NCBI RefSeq assembly: GCF_018760735.1
Contig: NZ_JAHHZN010000020.1
Coordinates: 16,657 to 80,656 of the forward strand
DNA from: Hymenobacter piscis
GTDB taxonomy: Bacteria > Bacteroidota > Bacteroidia > Cytophagales > Hymenobacteraceae
DNA: 64,000 nucleotides
Direction of reading: 5' to 3'
This document shows positions 1-8,432 of this stretch, piece after piece (position 1 is the stretch's first letter; each line of letters begins with the position of its first letter). The notes beneath the pieces are model-generated. The model made no database searches, had not been told where the DNA came from, and saw only the letters and a program-made list of their open reading frames with translations. The position numbers and the translations under genes were made by a program.

Positions 1-1646
1 AACGACTCGTGGCGCAGCCCCAGCAGCACCAGCAGCTTTTTCCAGCGCAGCTGCTCCTGGGCGTAGAACGCCTGGGTGGTGGTCAGGGCGGCCGGCAGCG
101 CGGTGCGCACGTTCAGCACGTAGTCGTGCCCGTTGCGAATCGTGTAGGCGGGGGTATTCAGGTCGAAGTAGGGCACGTTGGGGCGCGGCAGCGTGGTGCC
201 ACCCGCCGTGATGGTCTGGTAGCTGGCCGCGTTGGCCGGCACAAACGAGCCCGCCACGGTGCCATTGGTCAGCAGCAAGCCGCGGGCCGCGTTCTGCCCG
301 CCGCCCCGGGTTTTCTCCCAGTCCGAGAGGTCGTAACCCGCCAGCAGCTCGTGCGACACCGGCCCGGTGCTCAGGCGCAGGTTCAGGTAGGCGTTCAGGT
401 TGTCCACGTTCCAGAACTGCTGGCGCTGCACAAACTGCATGGCCGCCAACGACGGCACGGGCTGGTTGCTCAGGTCCACGGCAAAGGCGTTGGTGGTGCG
501 GTGCTCCTGCAGGTTCTCGGTCCAGGTCTGCTTCATGTACGTGGCGTTCACGCTCAGGAAGTCGGTGAGCTTGTGGGCCAGGTTGCCGGTGATGAGCAGC
601 TCGCGGGACGTGAAAAAGTCGTTGGGCGCGGCCAGGTTCAGGCCGATGGGCGTGCTGTTGAGGTCGGTCTGGCCGGCCACCGCCCCGAAGATGGGCTGGC
701 CCCGGTCGAGGTTGCCGTCCTGGTTGTTGAAAATGAGCTCGGCGTTGAGGGCCGTACGCTCGTTGGGCACGTAGGAAAACGAGGGCGAGAGCAGCACGGC
801 GTTGTTGCGCACCAGGTCGCGGAAGCTGCGCGCCTGCTGCACGGCCCCGTTCACCCGGTAGAGCAGGGTTTTCTGCTCGTTGAGCGGCCCGGTGAAGTCC
901 AGCGTGCCGCGCAGCGTGCCGAAGCTGCCCACGGCCAGCCCCACCTCCCGCCGGCGCACGGCCAGCGGCTTCTTGGTTACCAGATTGATGCTGCCGCCGG
1001 GGTCCACCGACGAAAATGTGGCGCTGGCGGGCCCTTTCAGCACTTCCACCCGCTCGATGTTGGCCGTCAGGGGCTGCAGAAAGTAGTACTGGCGCGTGCG
1101 CAGGCCGTTGATAATCTGGCCTTCCTCGTTCTGGCTGATGCCCCGGATGGCGTACTGGTTGTAGAAGCTGGAGGGCGTCACGCCGCTGACGGTCTTCACC
1201 GCGTCGGCCAGCTGAAACGCCTGCCGGTCGGCCATCAGCTCCTTGGTTACCGTGCCGATGGCCTGGGGCAGCTCCTTGTTGAGCACGGCCGTGCGCGTAG
1301 CCGAAAACGAGTACTCGCTGGTGTAGTCGCGGCTGGCGCGGCCCACCACTTCCACGCTTTGCAGGCTGGCCGTGGCCGGCGCCAGGTCCACCGTAAGAAA
1401 CTGCCCGCGGCTGCGCACCGTGATGGGCGTGTAGCCCACCGACGACACCTGCAGCGTGCCGCTTTCCCCGGCCAGGGAAAACTTGCCGTCGGTGTCGGTG
1501 GCGGTGCCCTGGCTGGTGCCCAGCAGCTGCACCGTGGCGCCCACCACCGGCCCGCCGGTGGCCGCGTCGCGCACCTCGCCGCGGATGGCTTGCGCCCGCA
1601 GGCCAAGGGCGCTCAGAAAAAACAACAGGGTAACAAGTAGACGCAT
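1..1646 (-). CDS. TonB-dependent siderophore-type receptor, 3' end outside window
   Basis: Outer-membrane receptor for energised uptake of an iron chelate or similar metal complex. The reverse strand is open from the ATG at 1646 to the window edge (about 548 residues), so the C-terminal barrel is missing. Visible in order: a signal peptide (residues 1-20, ending LRAQA), a carboxypeptidase-regulatory-like domain (about 22-105, starting IRGEVRDAATGGPVVGA), a plug domain with the siderophore-receptor block IERVEVLKGPASATFSS and PGGSINLVTKKP, then barrel strands. The plug block is what separates siderophore receptors from SusC-type receptors. It is divergent from the flavoprotein gene at 2093, with a palindrome between them. 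The substrate cannot be read from sequence; the copper island next door makes a copper-related chelate possible, but that is inference. Confidence 0.9.
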   Translation of the reverse strand, partial: MRLLVTLLFFLSALGLRAQAIRGEVRDAATGGPVVGATVQLLGTSQGTATDTDGKFSLAGESGTLQVSSVGYTPITVRSRGQFLTVDLAPATASLQSVEVVGRASRDYTSEYSFSATRTAVLNKELPQAIGTVTKELMADRQAFQLADAVKTVSGVTPSSFYNQYAIRGISQNEEGQIINGLRTRQYYFLQPLTANIERVEVLKGPASATFSSVDPGGSINLVTKKPLAVRRREVGLAVGSFGTLRGTLDFTGPLNEQKTLLYRVNGAVQQARSFRDLVRNNAVLLSPSFSYVPNERTALNAELIFNNQDGNLDRGQPIFGAVAGQTDLNSTPIGLNLAAPNDFFTSRELLITGNLAHKLTDFLSVNATYMKQTWTENLQEHRTTNAFAVDLSNQPVPSLAAMQFVQRQQFWNVDNLNAYLNLRLSTGPVSHELLAGYDLSDWEKTRGGGQNAARGLLLTNGTVAGSFVPANAASYQTITAGGTTLPRPNVPYFDLNTPAYTIRNGHDYVLNVRTALPAALTTTQAFYAQEQLRWKKLLVLLGLRHES

Positions 1647-1737
1647 GGGCAAAAAGGGGGAGAGTGTGTTCTCGCGCAGCGAGAGGCGGAAGAGGAGCCC
1701 GGCCACCAGCGGCCGACCGGGCCGTAACGGCCGGCAA

Positions 1738-1760
1738 ATTATGCAACGTTGCTGCATAAT
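1738..1760. promoter_or_regulatory. Palindromic operator candidate between receptor and flavoprotein genes
   Basis: ATTATGCA and TGCATAAT form a perfect 8-bp inverted repeat around a 7-bp spacer; GCAACGTTGC inside it is itself a 10-bp palindrome. It lies in the divergent region 1647-2092, about 90 bp upstream of the receptor start. The rest of that region shows AT-rich promoter-like sequence at 1757-1790 and no gene. The half-site AATTATGCA recurs twice upstream of copA. Confidence 0.55.
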
Positions 1761-2092
1761 AAAAATATCTTCTTACTTTTACTTCCGTCCTGTTGCTCCC
1801 GCAGGACTCTTCGCCCCTCGCTGCTGCCAGCCTCAAGCTACCCGCATTCAGAATGGAAGCAGGCTTCCGGCGCTGCCGGGGCCGGCACGGTCCACACGGC
1901 TGCTAACCGGCCACCGCCGGCTGTTTTTTGCTACGTTGCTACATATAGAATGCTGCCAGCGGGCCGGCGGCGGGCAGCCCGGCGACGGCCGCTGCTGCTC
2001 CCACTTTCACGGTCCGGCGCATCTGCGTGACAAGCCCTCCGGCCCGCCCCCGGCAATCCGCCTCATCTCATCGCTCACCAATCATCTCCTCC

Positions 2093-3004
2093 GTGAATTT
2101 CGACACCATTATCATAGGGGCCAGCAACGCCGGCCTGAGCGCGGCCCTCACCCTGGGCCGCTCGCGCCGCCGCGTGCTGGTGCTCGACGGCGGCGCGCCC
2201 CGCAATGCCCCGGCCGCCCACGCCCACAACTTCTTCACCCGCGACGGCACCCCGCCCGCCGAGCTCCTGCGCTTGGGCCGCGAGCAGCTACAGCCCTACG
2301 ACGGGGTGGAAATCCGGACCACCCTGGCCCAAACGGCCCGCGCCGTGCCGGGCGGCTTTGCCCTGGAGCTGACCGACGGCACGGCGGTAACGGCCCGCAC
2401 GCTGCTGCTGGCCACCGGCGTACTGGACGTGCTGCCCGCCATTCCGGGCTTCCGGGAGCTGTGGGGCCGGGGCGTGTACCACTGCCCCTATTGCCACGGC
2501 TGGGAAGTCCGCGACCAGCCGCTGGTCCTCTACGGGCGCGGCGCGGCGGGTTTTCACCTGGCCGTGCTGCTGCATCACTGGGCCCCCGGCCCGGTACTCT
2601 GCACCGACGGCCCCGCCGAACTCGACGCCGCCCAGCTCGTCACGCTCGGCCAGTTGGGCATTCGGGTGGTGGAAACGCCGGTGACGGCCCTTAATTCCGC
2701 GCCGACCGGTGAGCTGACAGTGGCCTTTGCCGACGAGTCCCGGCTCGCGGTGGCGGCCGTGTTTGCCCGCGTGCCGCAGCAGCAGCGCACCGACCTAGCT
2801 GCCCAGCTCGGCTGCGCCTTCACCGACGACGGCATCTACGTGCAAACCAACGGCATGGGCCTGACCAGCGTGCCCGGCGTGTACGCGGCCGGCGACCTGA
2901 CCAGCCCGTTCCAGCAGGTGGTGGCCGCGGCCGCGGCCGGCATGGGCGCGGCGGCCATGCTCAACAGCACGCTGATCTTTCAGGACTACGCCCCCGCTGG
3001 CTGA
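2093..3004 (+). CDS. NAD(P)/FAD-dependent oxidoreductase, thioredoxin-reductase-like
   Basis: Cytoplasmic flavoprotein of the pyridine-nucleotide disulfide oxidoreductase fold, 303 residues from a GTG start. The N-terminal FAD-binding motif IIIGASNAGLSAAL, the redox pair C131-x-x-C134 (YHCPYCHGWE) and the C-terminal FAD motif GVYAAGDLTSP are all present. The CPYCHGWE form is typical of the thioredoxin-reductase-like oxidoreductases that lack a known thioredoxin partner. An in-frame ATG at 2027 would add 22 Ser/Pro-rich residues; I prefer GTG 2093 because family proteins begin two or three residues before the DTIIIG strand. The gene is divergent from the TonB receptor and may help reduce imported metal or thiols; that role is inference. 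Confidence 0.85.
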   Translation: MNFDTIIIGASNAGLSAALTLGRSRRRVLVLDGGAPRNAPAAHAHNFFTRDGTPPAELLRLGREQLQPYDGVEIRTTLAQTARAVPGGFALELTDGTAVTARTLLLATGVLDVLPAIPGFRELWGRGVYHCPYCHGWEVRDQPLVLYGRGAAGFHLAVLLHHWAPGPVLCTDGPAELDAAQLVTLGQLGIRVVETPVTALNSAPTGELTVAFADESRLAVAAVFARVPQQQRTDLAAQLGCAFTDDGIYVQTNGMGLTSVPGVYAAGDLTSPFQQVVAAAAAGMGAAAMLNSTLIFQDYAPAG

Positions 3005-3246
3005 CGCGGCCCGGGCCTCTGCCTTTCGAGAGGCTCCGCTCTGCCTGCCTCCCGCCGGGTGGTGCCGCCCTCCCGGTAGGGCGCCGTTGTCATCTGGTGT
3101 ACTTCGCTGCTCCAGCCTGACTGCAGGAGGCGGCTTCACGCACAGTAGCCTCCTGCTGCCGAGCCGCGTACTTGCGGCGGCCGGATTTACGGACGCGGGC
3201 AGGCTGCGCAGCCTGTGAAACGCGCCGTGCGTGCCAGGCAGGCAGC

Positions 3247-6200
3247 CTACTGCCCGGCGTCAGCCGGCGGGGTCAGGGGGGCCGCGTCCAGCTCCTGGGG
3301 GTGGTCATCAACGCCGGTTTCCCGGTGCGCGGCAAAGTACTGGGCCAGGGCTTTTTCACCCACCAGCCAGAACACCACGGGCGTCACGATGATGTCGAGG
3401 AAGGTGGAGGAGAGCAGGCCGCCGAGGATGACGGTGGCCACCGGGTAGAGGATTTCCTTGCCCGGCGCGTCCTGGGCCAGCGTGAGCGGCACCAGAGCCA
3501 GGGCCGCCACCAGGGCCGTCATCAGCACCGGCACCAGGCGTTCCAGCGAGCCGCGGACAATCATGGGGAGGCCGAACTTTTCGCCCTCGTGCTCCACCAG
3601 GTGGATGTAGTGCGAAATCATCATGATGCCGTTGCGCGAGGCAATGCCGGTGAGGGTGATGAAGCCCACCAGCGAGGCAATGCTGAACGTGCCGCCCGTA
3701 AGCAGCACCGCCACCACCGAGCCGATGAGGGCCAGCGGAATGTTGAGCATGATCTGGGCCACCATCAGCCAGGATTTGAAGTGCGAGAACAACACCAGGA
3801 AGATGCCGGCCAGGGAAAACAAACTCAGCCACAGAATCTTCTGCGAGGCCGACTGCTGACTCTCGAACTGGCCCCCGTAGGTGAGGTAGTAGCCCGGCGG
3901 CAGCTTCACCTGGGCCCGCACCTTGGCCTGAATTTCCTGCACCGTGGAGCCCAGATCACGCTCGGCCACGTTCAGGGAGATGGTGATGCGGCGCTGGGTG
4001 TTTTCGTGGTTGATGGTGTTGGGGCCGGGCTCGTACACCACGTCGGCTACCTGACTCACCGGAATCAGGGCCCCGGCAGGCGTCTCGATGCGGGTCTGGC
4101 TGATGGCTTCCAGGTCGTTGCGCTGGGCTTCGGGCAGCTTCACGACCAGATCGAAGCGCTTCTGCCCGTCGATCATCTGCGACACTACGGCGCCCTGAAA
4201 CAGGGTTTCCAAGTCGCGCACCACTTCGCCCCGGCCCATGCCGTAGGCGCGCAGGGCCTCGTCGCGGGGCCGGATGAGCAGCTGCGGAATCTGCACCTGC
4301 TTTTCCACCTGCAGGTCCACCACGCCGGGCACCGTGGCGGCGGCGGCGCGGATTTCGCCCGCGTAGCGGCGCAATTCCAGCAAGTCGTTGCCGAACACCT
4401 TGATGGCCACCTGGGCCCGCACACCCGAGAGCAGGTGGTCGAGGCGGTGGGAAATGGGCTGGCCGATGTTCACGTTCACGCCCGTAATCAGGCTGAGCTT
4501 CTGGCGCATGTCGGCCAGGATTTCGTCGCGGCTGCGCAGGGTGCGGCCTTCTTTCTCCAGTTCCTCCTCGGTCTTGAAGGCTACTTCAATCTCGGAGTTG
4601 TTCACCGATTCGGCGTGCTCGTCGAGCTCGGCGCGGCCGGTGCGGCGGGCCGTGTAGGCCACCTCCGGAATTTTGAGCATCTGCTGCTCGCCCAGCGTGC
4701 CCAGGCGGTTGCTTTCGGTGAGCGAGGTGCCGGCCGGGGCCGAAAAGTTGACCGTCAGGGAGCCTTCGTTGAACGGCGGCAGGAACTCGGTGCCGAAGAA
4801 GGGCACCATGGCCGCGGCCAGCACAAAGAGCAGCGCCGTAGTAGTCAGCACGAGTTTGGGCCGCTGCAGGCCCCAGGTGAGCAGGCGCGTATCCTTCCTT
4901 TTCAGCCAGCGCACCAGCCCGCCGTCGGTTTCGGGGTGGTCCATCTGCTTCATGCGCGGCAGCAGGTAGTAACACAGCACCGGCGTGACGGTGAGCGACA
5001 CGAACAGCGAGGCCACGATGCTGGTGATGTAGGCAATGCCCAGGGGCGCAAAAATGCGGCCTTCCATGCCCTCCAGCGCAAATAGCGGCAAAAACACCAG
5101 CACCACGATGATGGTGGCGTACACGATGGAGTTGCGCACCTCCGACGACGCGGCGTAGATGACGCGCAATACCGGCTGCGGGTCAGGCCGCTGCTTGTTT
5201 TCGCGCAGGCGCCGGTACACGTTTTCCACGTCCACGATGGCGTCGTCCACCAGCTCGCCGATGGCAATGGCCAGCCCGCCCAGCGTCATGGTATTAATGG
5301 AGATGCCCGCGAAGCGAAACACCAGGGCCGTTACGAGCAACGACAGCGGGATGGCCACCAGCGAGATGAGCGTGGTGCGCACGTTCAGCAGGAAGGCAAA
5401 CAGCACGATGACCACCAGAATGGCCCCGTCGCGCAGGGCTTCCTCCACGTTGCTGATGCTCGACTCAATGAACTCCGACTGCTTGAACAGGCGCGTATTC
5501 ACCTGCACATCTTTCGGCAGCGAGGGCTGGAGCTCCACCAGGGCCTTTTCCACTGCTGCGGTCAGGCCCACGGTGGCCGCGCCGGGCTGCTTTTCGATGC
5601 TCAGAATTACGGCCGGGCGGCCGTTCACGCTGCCGTCGCCGCGCTTGAACCGGGCCCCGAACTCCACCCGGGCCACGTCGGCCACCCGCACCGGCGACTG
5701 CGCGCGGTAGCCCACGATGATGTTCTCGATGTCGGCTACCGAGCGCAACCGGCCCAGGTTGCGGATGAGCACTTCCGAGCCATTGCGGTCGAAGAAGTTG
5801 CCGGTGGTGTTCAGATTGGAGCGGCGCAGGGCGTCTTCCACCTGATTGACGGTGAGGCCGGTGGCGTTCAGGCGGGGCATGTCCAGCAGCACCTGGTACT
5901 GCAGGTTGTCGCCGCCGATGGGAATTACCTGGGCCACGCCGGGGATGCTGAGCAGGCGCTGGCGCACGGTGTAGTTGGCCAGCGTGCGCAGGTCGGCGGC
6001 AGTGGTGGCCTCACCCCCCGGCCCCCTCTCCCGTGGAGAGGGGGAGCCAGCCGAATCGGCTTTGACCGACTGCTTACTGTTAATTGCTAATTGCTCATTA
6101 CTACTTGAAGTAGACAGCCCCACCAGCATGATCTGGCCCATCACCGAGGAAATCGGGCCCAGCACCGGCGTGATGCCCTGCGGCAGCTGCTCGCCGGTGG

Positions 6201-6546
6201 TTTGCAGCTTCTCGCTCACAATCTGGCGGGCCGTGAAGATGTCGGTGCCGTAGTCGAACTCCACGAACACCATACCCAGCCCGATGGCCGAGTTGGAGCG
6301 CACCGCCGACACGCCGGTGGCCCCGTTCAGGGCCGTTTCCACGGGCAGCGTCACCAGGGCTTCCACTTCCTCGGGGGCCATGCCGGGCGCTTCCAGAAAC
6401 ACGGTCACGCGGGGACGGTCCAGGTCGGGCAGCACGTCCACCGGCAGCTGCCGGGCTGTGTACAGGCCGGCCATGACCAGCCCCACGGCGAAGGCCAGCA
6501 TCAGCAGCCGGTTCTGCAGGGCAAAGCGAATGATTTTATCGAGCAT
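3247..6546 (-). CDS. cusA: CusA/CzcA-family heavy-metal RND efflux permease
   Basis: Inner-membrane proton-driven pump of a tripartite metal exporter, 1099 residues. It has the RND plan: TM1 (about 10-30), large periplasmic loop, TM2-6 with the TM4 acidic motif GELVDDAIVDVENV, second periplasmic loop, TM7-12. Full-length family members are about 1040 residues; the excess is mainly a roughly 38-residue insert at residues 147-184 (SSSNEQ to TTAA), encoded by repeat DNA in the porter domain just before DLRTLANYTVRQRLLSIPGVAQV. The gene is last in the run tolC, His-rich protein, cusB, cusA and is separated from cusB by a 144-bp repeat-rich spacer. The neighbours (CopA, cupredoxin, heavy-metal-binding proteins) point to Cu(I)/Ag(I) rather than Zn/Co, but the metal is inferred. 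Confidence 0.9.
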   Translation of the reverse strand: MLDKIIRFALQNRLLMLAFAVGLVMAGLYTARQLPVDVLPDLDRPRVTVFLEAPGMAPEEVEALVTLPVETALNGATGVSAVRSNSAIGLGMVFVEFDYGTDIFTARQIVSEKLQTTGEQLPQGITPVLGPISSVMGQIMLVGLSTSSSNEQLAINSKQSVKADSAGSPSPRERGPGGEATTAADLRTLANYTVRQRLLSIPGVAQVIPIGGDNLQYQVLLDMPRLNATGLTVNQVEDALRRSNLNTTGNFFDRNGSEVLIRNLGRLRSVADIENIIVGYRAQSPVRVADVARVEFGARFKRGDGSVNGRPAVILSIEKQPGAATVGLTAAVEKALVELQPSLPKDVQVNTRLFKQSEFIESSISNVEEALRDGAILVVIVLFAFLLNVRTTLISLVAIPLSLLVTALVFRFAGISINTMTLGGLAIAIGELVDDAIVDVENVYRRLRENKQRPDPQPVLRVIYAASSEVRNSIVYATIIVVLVFLPLFALEGMEGRIFAPLGIAYITSIVASLFVSLTVTPVLCYYLLPRMKQMDHPETDGGLVRWLKRKDTRLLTWGLQRPKLVLTTTALLFVLAAAMVPFFGTEFLPPFNEGSLTVNFSAPAGTSLTESNRLGTLGEQQMLKIPEVAYTARRTGRAELDEHAESVNNSEIEVAFKTEEELEKEGRTLRSRDEILADMRQKLSLITGVNVNIGQPISHRLDHLLSGVRAQVAIKVFGNDLLELRRYAGEIRAAAATVPGVVDLQVEKQVQIPQLLIRPRDEALRAYGMGRGEVVRDLETLFQGAVVSQMIDGQKRFDLVVKLPEAQRNDLEAISQTRIETPAGALIPVSQVADVVYEPGPNTINHENTQRRITISLNVAERDLGSTVQEIQAKVRAQVKLPPGYYLTYGGQFESQQSASQKILWLSLFSLAGIFLVLFSHFKSWLMVAQIMLNIPLALIGSVVAVLLTGGTFSIASLVGFITLTGIASRNGIMMISHYIHLVEHEGEKFGLPMIVRGSLERLVPVLMTALVAALALVPLTLAQDAPGKEILYPVATVILGGLLSSTFLDIIVTPVVFWLVGEKALAQYFAAHRETGVDDHPQELDAAPLTPPADAGQ
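5995..6108 (-). repeat. Two interspersed repeats inserted in frame inside cusA
   Basis: CCCCCTCTCC (6022-6031) and GGAGAGGGGG (6035-6044) form a perfect 10-bp hairpin. Next to it, 6060-6105 contains the stuttering text TTAATTGCTAATTGCTCATTA. Both have the look of intergenic repeats, yet they are translated here as SPSPRERGPGGE and NEQLAINSKQ. The reading frame is kept, so the pump gains a Ser/Gly-rich loop. Confidence 0.7.
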
Positions 6547-6690
6547 GTTATTTTAAGCTGTTAGCTGACAGCGGTTGGCTGTTAGCTTCTGTTCAAAGCA
6601 GTCATTAGCTGATGGCTGACAGCCACTGGCGGTTAGCTGCCGGTCAGAAAAAAGCCAACAGCTCATAGCCATCAGCTAAAAGCTAAAAGC
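6547..6690. repeat. Repeat-rich spacer between cusB and cusA
   Basis: The spacer is built of permuted short words (GCTGTTAGCTGACAGC, GGCTGTTAGC, TTAGCTGATGGCTGACAGCC) and their complements (GCCAACAGCTCATAGCCATCAGCT), which can pair into several hairpins. No gene fits. It lies inside the operon, so it could attenuate or stabilise the cusA part of the message. Confidence 0.7.
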
Positions 6691-7836
6691 TCATTGGTTC
6701 AGGTAGATGGATTTGAGCTGGTAAGTGCCCTGGGTGACCACCCTGTCGTTTTCGTTGACCTGGCCCTCGGCCAGCACGGTTTGCTGCCCGTTCACGGCCC
6801 CCGGCTGCACGTAACGAATCCGGAAGTGCTCGGGCGCGGTGTGCACAAACACCACCGGCTTGCCGTTGAGGTCGGTAATGGCTGCGGTGGGCACCACCAG
6901 CTGGGGCTTGCCGTTGCCGGCCGGGCCCAGCACCTGCACGTTCACGGCCTGGCCGGCGCGGTAGGCGCTGCCTTCGGGGGCATCCAGCTCCAGCACCAGC
7001 TGCCGGGCCTGGTTCACGGGGTTTACCACGTTGCTGAACACCACCAGCCGGGCCGGCACGCCCGCCTGCCCCTGCAGGCCTTCCACCCGAAACTGCGCCC
7101 CGGGCGTGATTTTGGCCAGATCCCGGGCAAACACCTGGGCTTCCACGCGCAGCTTGCCGGGGTTGATGACGCGAAACAGCTCGTCGCCCTGATTGACCTG
7201 CTGGCCCACGGCCAGGTTGAACACGTCCACGGTGCCGCTCACGGGTGAGGTGATGCTCACGCGCCGCTGCCGGGCCTGCCCGTTGTAAATGGCCGCGTTC
7301 TGGCGGGCCTGGCGCAGGCGCAGCTCGGCGGCTATGACGTCTTTGCGGGCGGCAATGTCGGCAATGGTTTGCAGGCGGGCGTAGTCCTGCTGGGCGGCGC
7401 GCAGCTCGGCCTGGGCGTTGGCGCGCTCGGTGCTGAGGCCGATTTGCTGGGTGGCGTCGAGGGTTTGCTCCAGCACGGCCAGCGTCTGCCCGGCCCGCAC
7501 CGGCTGGCCCACCCGCGCGCTCAGGCTCACGATGCGCCCGGTCTGGGGCACCACCACCCGGCCCTCGCCCCCGGCCGCGGCCGACACCGTGCCGTAGAGG
7601 GTAGCCCGGCTGTAGGTGGTGGAGTAGGCTGCCAGCTGGGTGCGCACCTCGAACAGAAACTGACTTTCCTTGGGCAGCAGCACTTCGTCGGTGAGGGCCA
7701 CGCCGGTGCTGGCTTTGGCCTCGCCGCCGTGGTCTTCGCCGCCGTGGGCCTGCACCCGGCCGGGAGGGGGCAGCAGCAGGGCCAGCCCCAGGGCGGCGGC
7801 GACCGTGGCGGCCAGAAGTTTAGGCGTGGTTTTCAT
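6691..7836 (-). CDS. cusB: CusB-type periplasmic adaptor (membrane fusion protein)
   Basis: Links the RND pump to the outer-membrane channel; 381 residues, usual size. A signal sequence (residues 1-31) is followed by an exposed metal-binding-like stretch AHGGEDHGGE. Then come the barrel-sandwich (lipoyl) half RIVSLSARVGQPVRAGQTLAVLE, an alpha-helical hairpin of about 70 residues, the second lipoyl half SPVSGTVDVFNLAVGQQVNQGDELF, and a beta-barrel/membrane-proximal domain. Its start overlaps the end of the upstream His-rich protein gene by 17 bp, so the two are probably translationally coupled. The HGGEDHGG start resembles that of the upstream protein, hinting that both handle the same metal. 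Confidence 0.9.
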   Translation of the reverse strand: MKTTPKLLAATVAAALGLALLLPPPGRVQAHGGEDHGGEAKASTGVALTDEVLLPKESQFLFEVRTQLAAYSTTYSRATLYGTVSAAAGGEGRVVVPQTGRIVSLSARVGQPVRAGQTLAVLEQTLDATQQIGLSTERANAQAELRAAQQDYARLQTIADIAARKDVIAAELRLRQARQNAAIYNGQARQRRVSITSPVSGTVDVFNLAVGQQVNQGDELFRVINPGKLRVEAQVFARDLAKITPGAQFRVEGLQGQAGVPARLVVFSNVVNPVNQARQLVLELDAPEGSAYRAGQAVNVQVLGPAGNGKPQLVVPTAAITDLNGKPVVFVHTAPEHFRIRYVQPGAVNGQQTVLAEGQVNENDRVVTQGTYQLKSIYLNQ

Positions 7837-8431
7837 GGGCAGTGGGAGTGGAGGTGGAAACGGGCGCGGCCGGCCGGCGGCGGCGCAGCAGCAGAACCGT
7901 CAGGCCGATGCCCAGCCCGAAGGCCCCGAGCAGGGCGGCAATAGTTTGCCAGGACGAAAAGAGTCCGGCGGCGGCGGCGGGCGGCGCCTCGGCTACGGGC
8001 AGCTTCTCACCGACCTTAATGCCCTCGAGCAGCACCAGATCGGCCCGCTCCCCGGCCACGATGTTGAGGGCGAAGCTGTAGGGTTTGTTGGCCGGAAACT
8101 CTCCTTCAACCAGGTAGATGCCCGGCTCCTGCTCGGTTACAACCCATTTCAGCGCGGCGTCTTCGGGGTTGGTGAGCGTGAGTTTGGCACCCTTGATGGG
8201 GGCGTTGGTGGCGTAATCGGAGAGGAACAGGCGCAGGTCGGCGGGCTGGCCGCCTTCCAGGGGCTCGTAGCGCAGCAGCACTTCGAACTGCTCGGAAAGG
8301 GCCGCCACGGAAAAGGAGGTGGCCCCGGCCGGCGTGGCGGCCTTGGGCCCGTCGCCGTGGTCTTCGCCGCCGTGGGCGTGGGCCGCGCCGGTCAGCAGCA
8401 AACCCAGGAGCAGAAAAAGTAGCTGTTTCAT
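7820..8431 (-). CDS. Membrane-anchored periplasmic protein with His-rich N-terminus
   Basis: 203 residues, function unknown. It has a signal peptide (MKQLLFLLLGLLLTGAAHA), an immediate HGGEDHGDG motif, a predicted beta-sandwich region (about 35-145) and a single C-terminal membrane helix (about 160-180, SWQTIAALLGAFGLGIGLTVLLL) with an RRRR stop-transfer. The ATG at 8431 lies just after the tolC stop (8433-8435); a GTG at 8440 in the same frame would overlap it and looks less likely. Position between tolC and cusB suggests a periplasmic metal carrier or a regulator of the Cus complex. I know no characterised family member. Confidence 0.75.
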   Translation of the reverse strand: MKQLLFLLLGLLLTGAAHAHGGEDHGDGPKAATPAGATSFSVAALSEQFEVLLRYEPLEGGQPADLRLFLSDYATNAPIKGAKLTLTNPEDAALKWVVTEQEPGIYLVEGEFPANKPYSFALNIVAGERADLVLLEGIKVGEKLPVAEAPPAAAAGLFSSWQTIAALLGAFGLGIGLTVLLLRRRRPAAPVSTSTPTAHENHA

Positions 8432-8432
8432 G

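Noticed and set aside
3200..3215. 16-bp palindrome CAGGCTGCGCAGCCTG after the flavoprotein gene
   Set aside because: Short and GC-only; could be a terminator stem but no supporting context.
3172..5085. 637-residue frame on the plus strand, very His/Gly/Gln-rich
   Set aside because: It is the antisense of cusA; composition is typical of shadow frames in GC-rich DNA.
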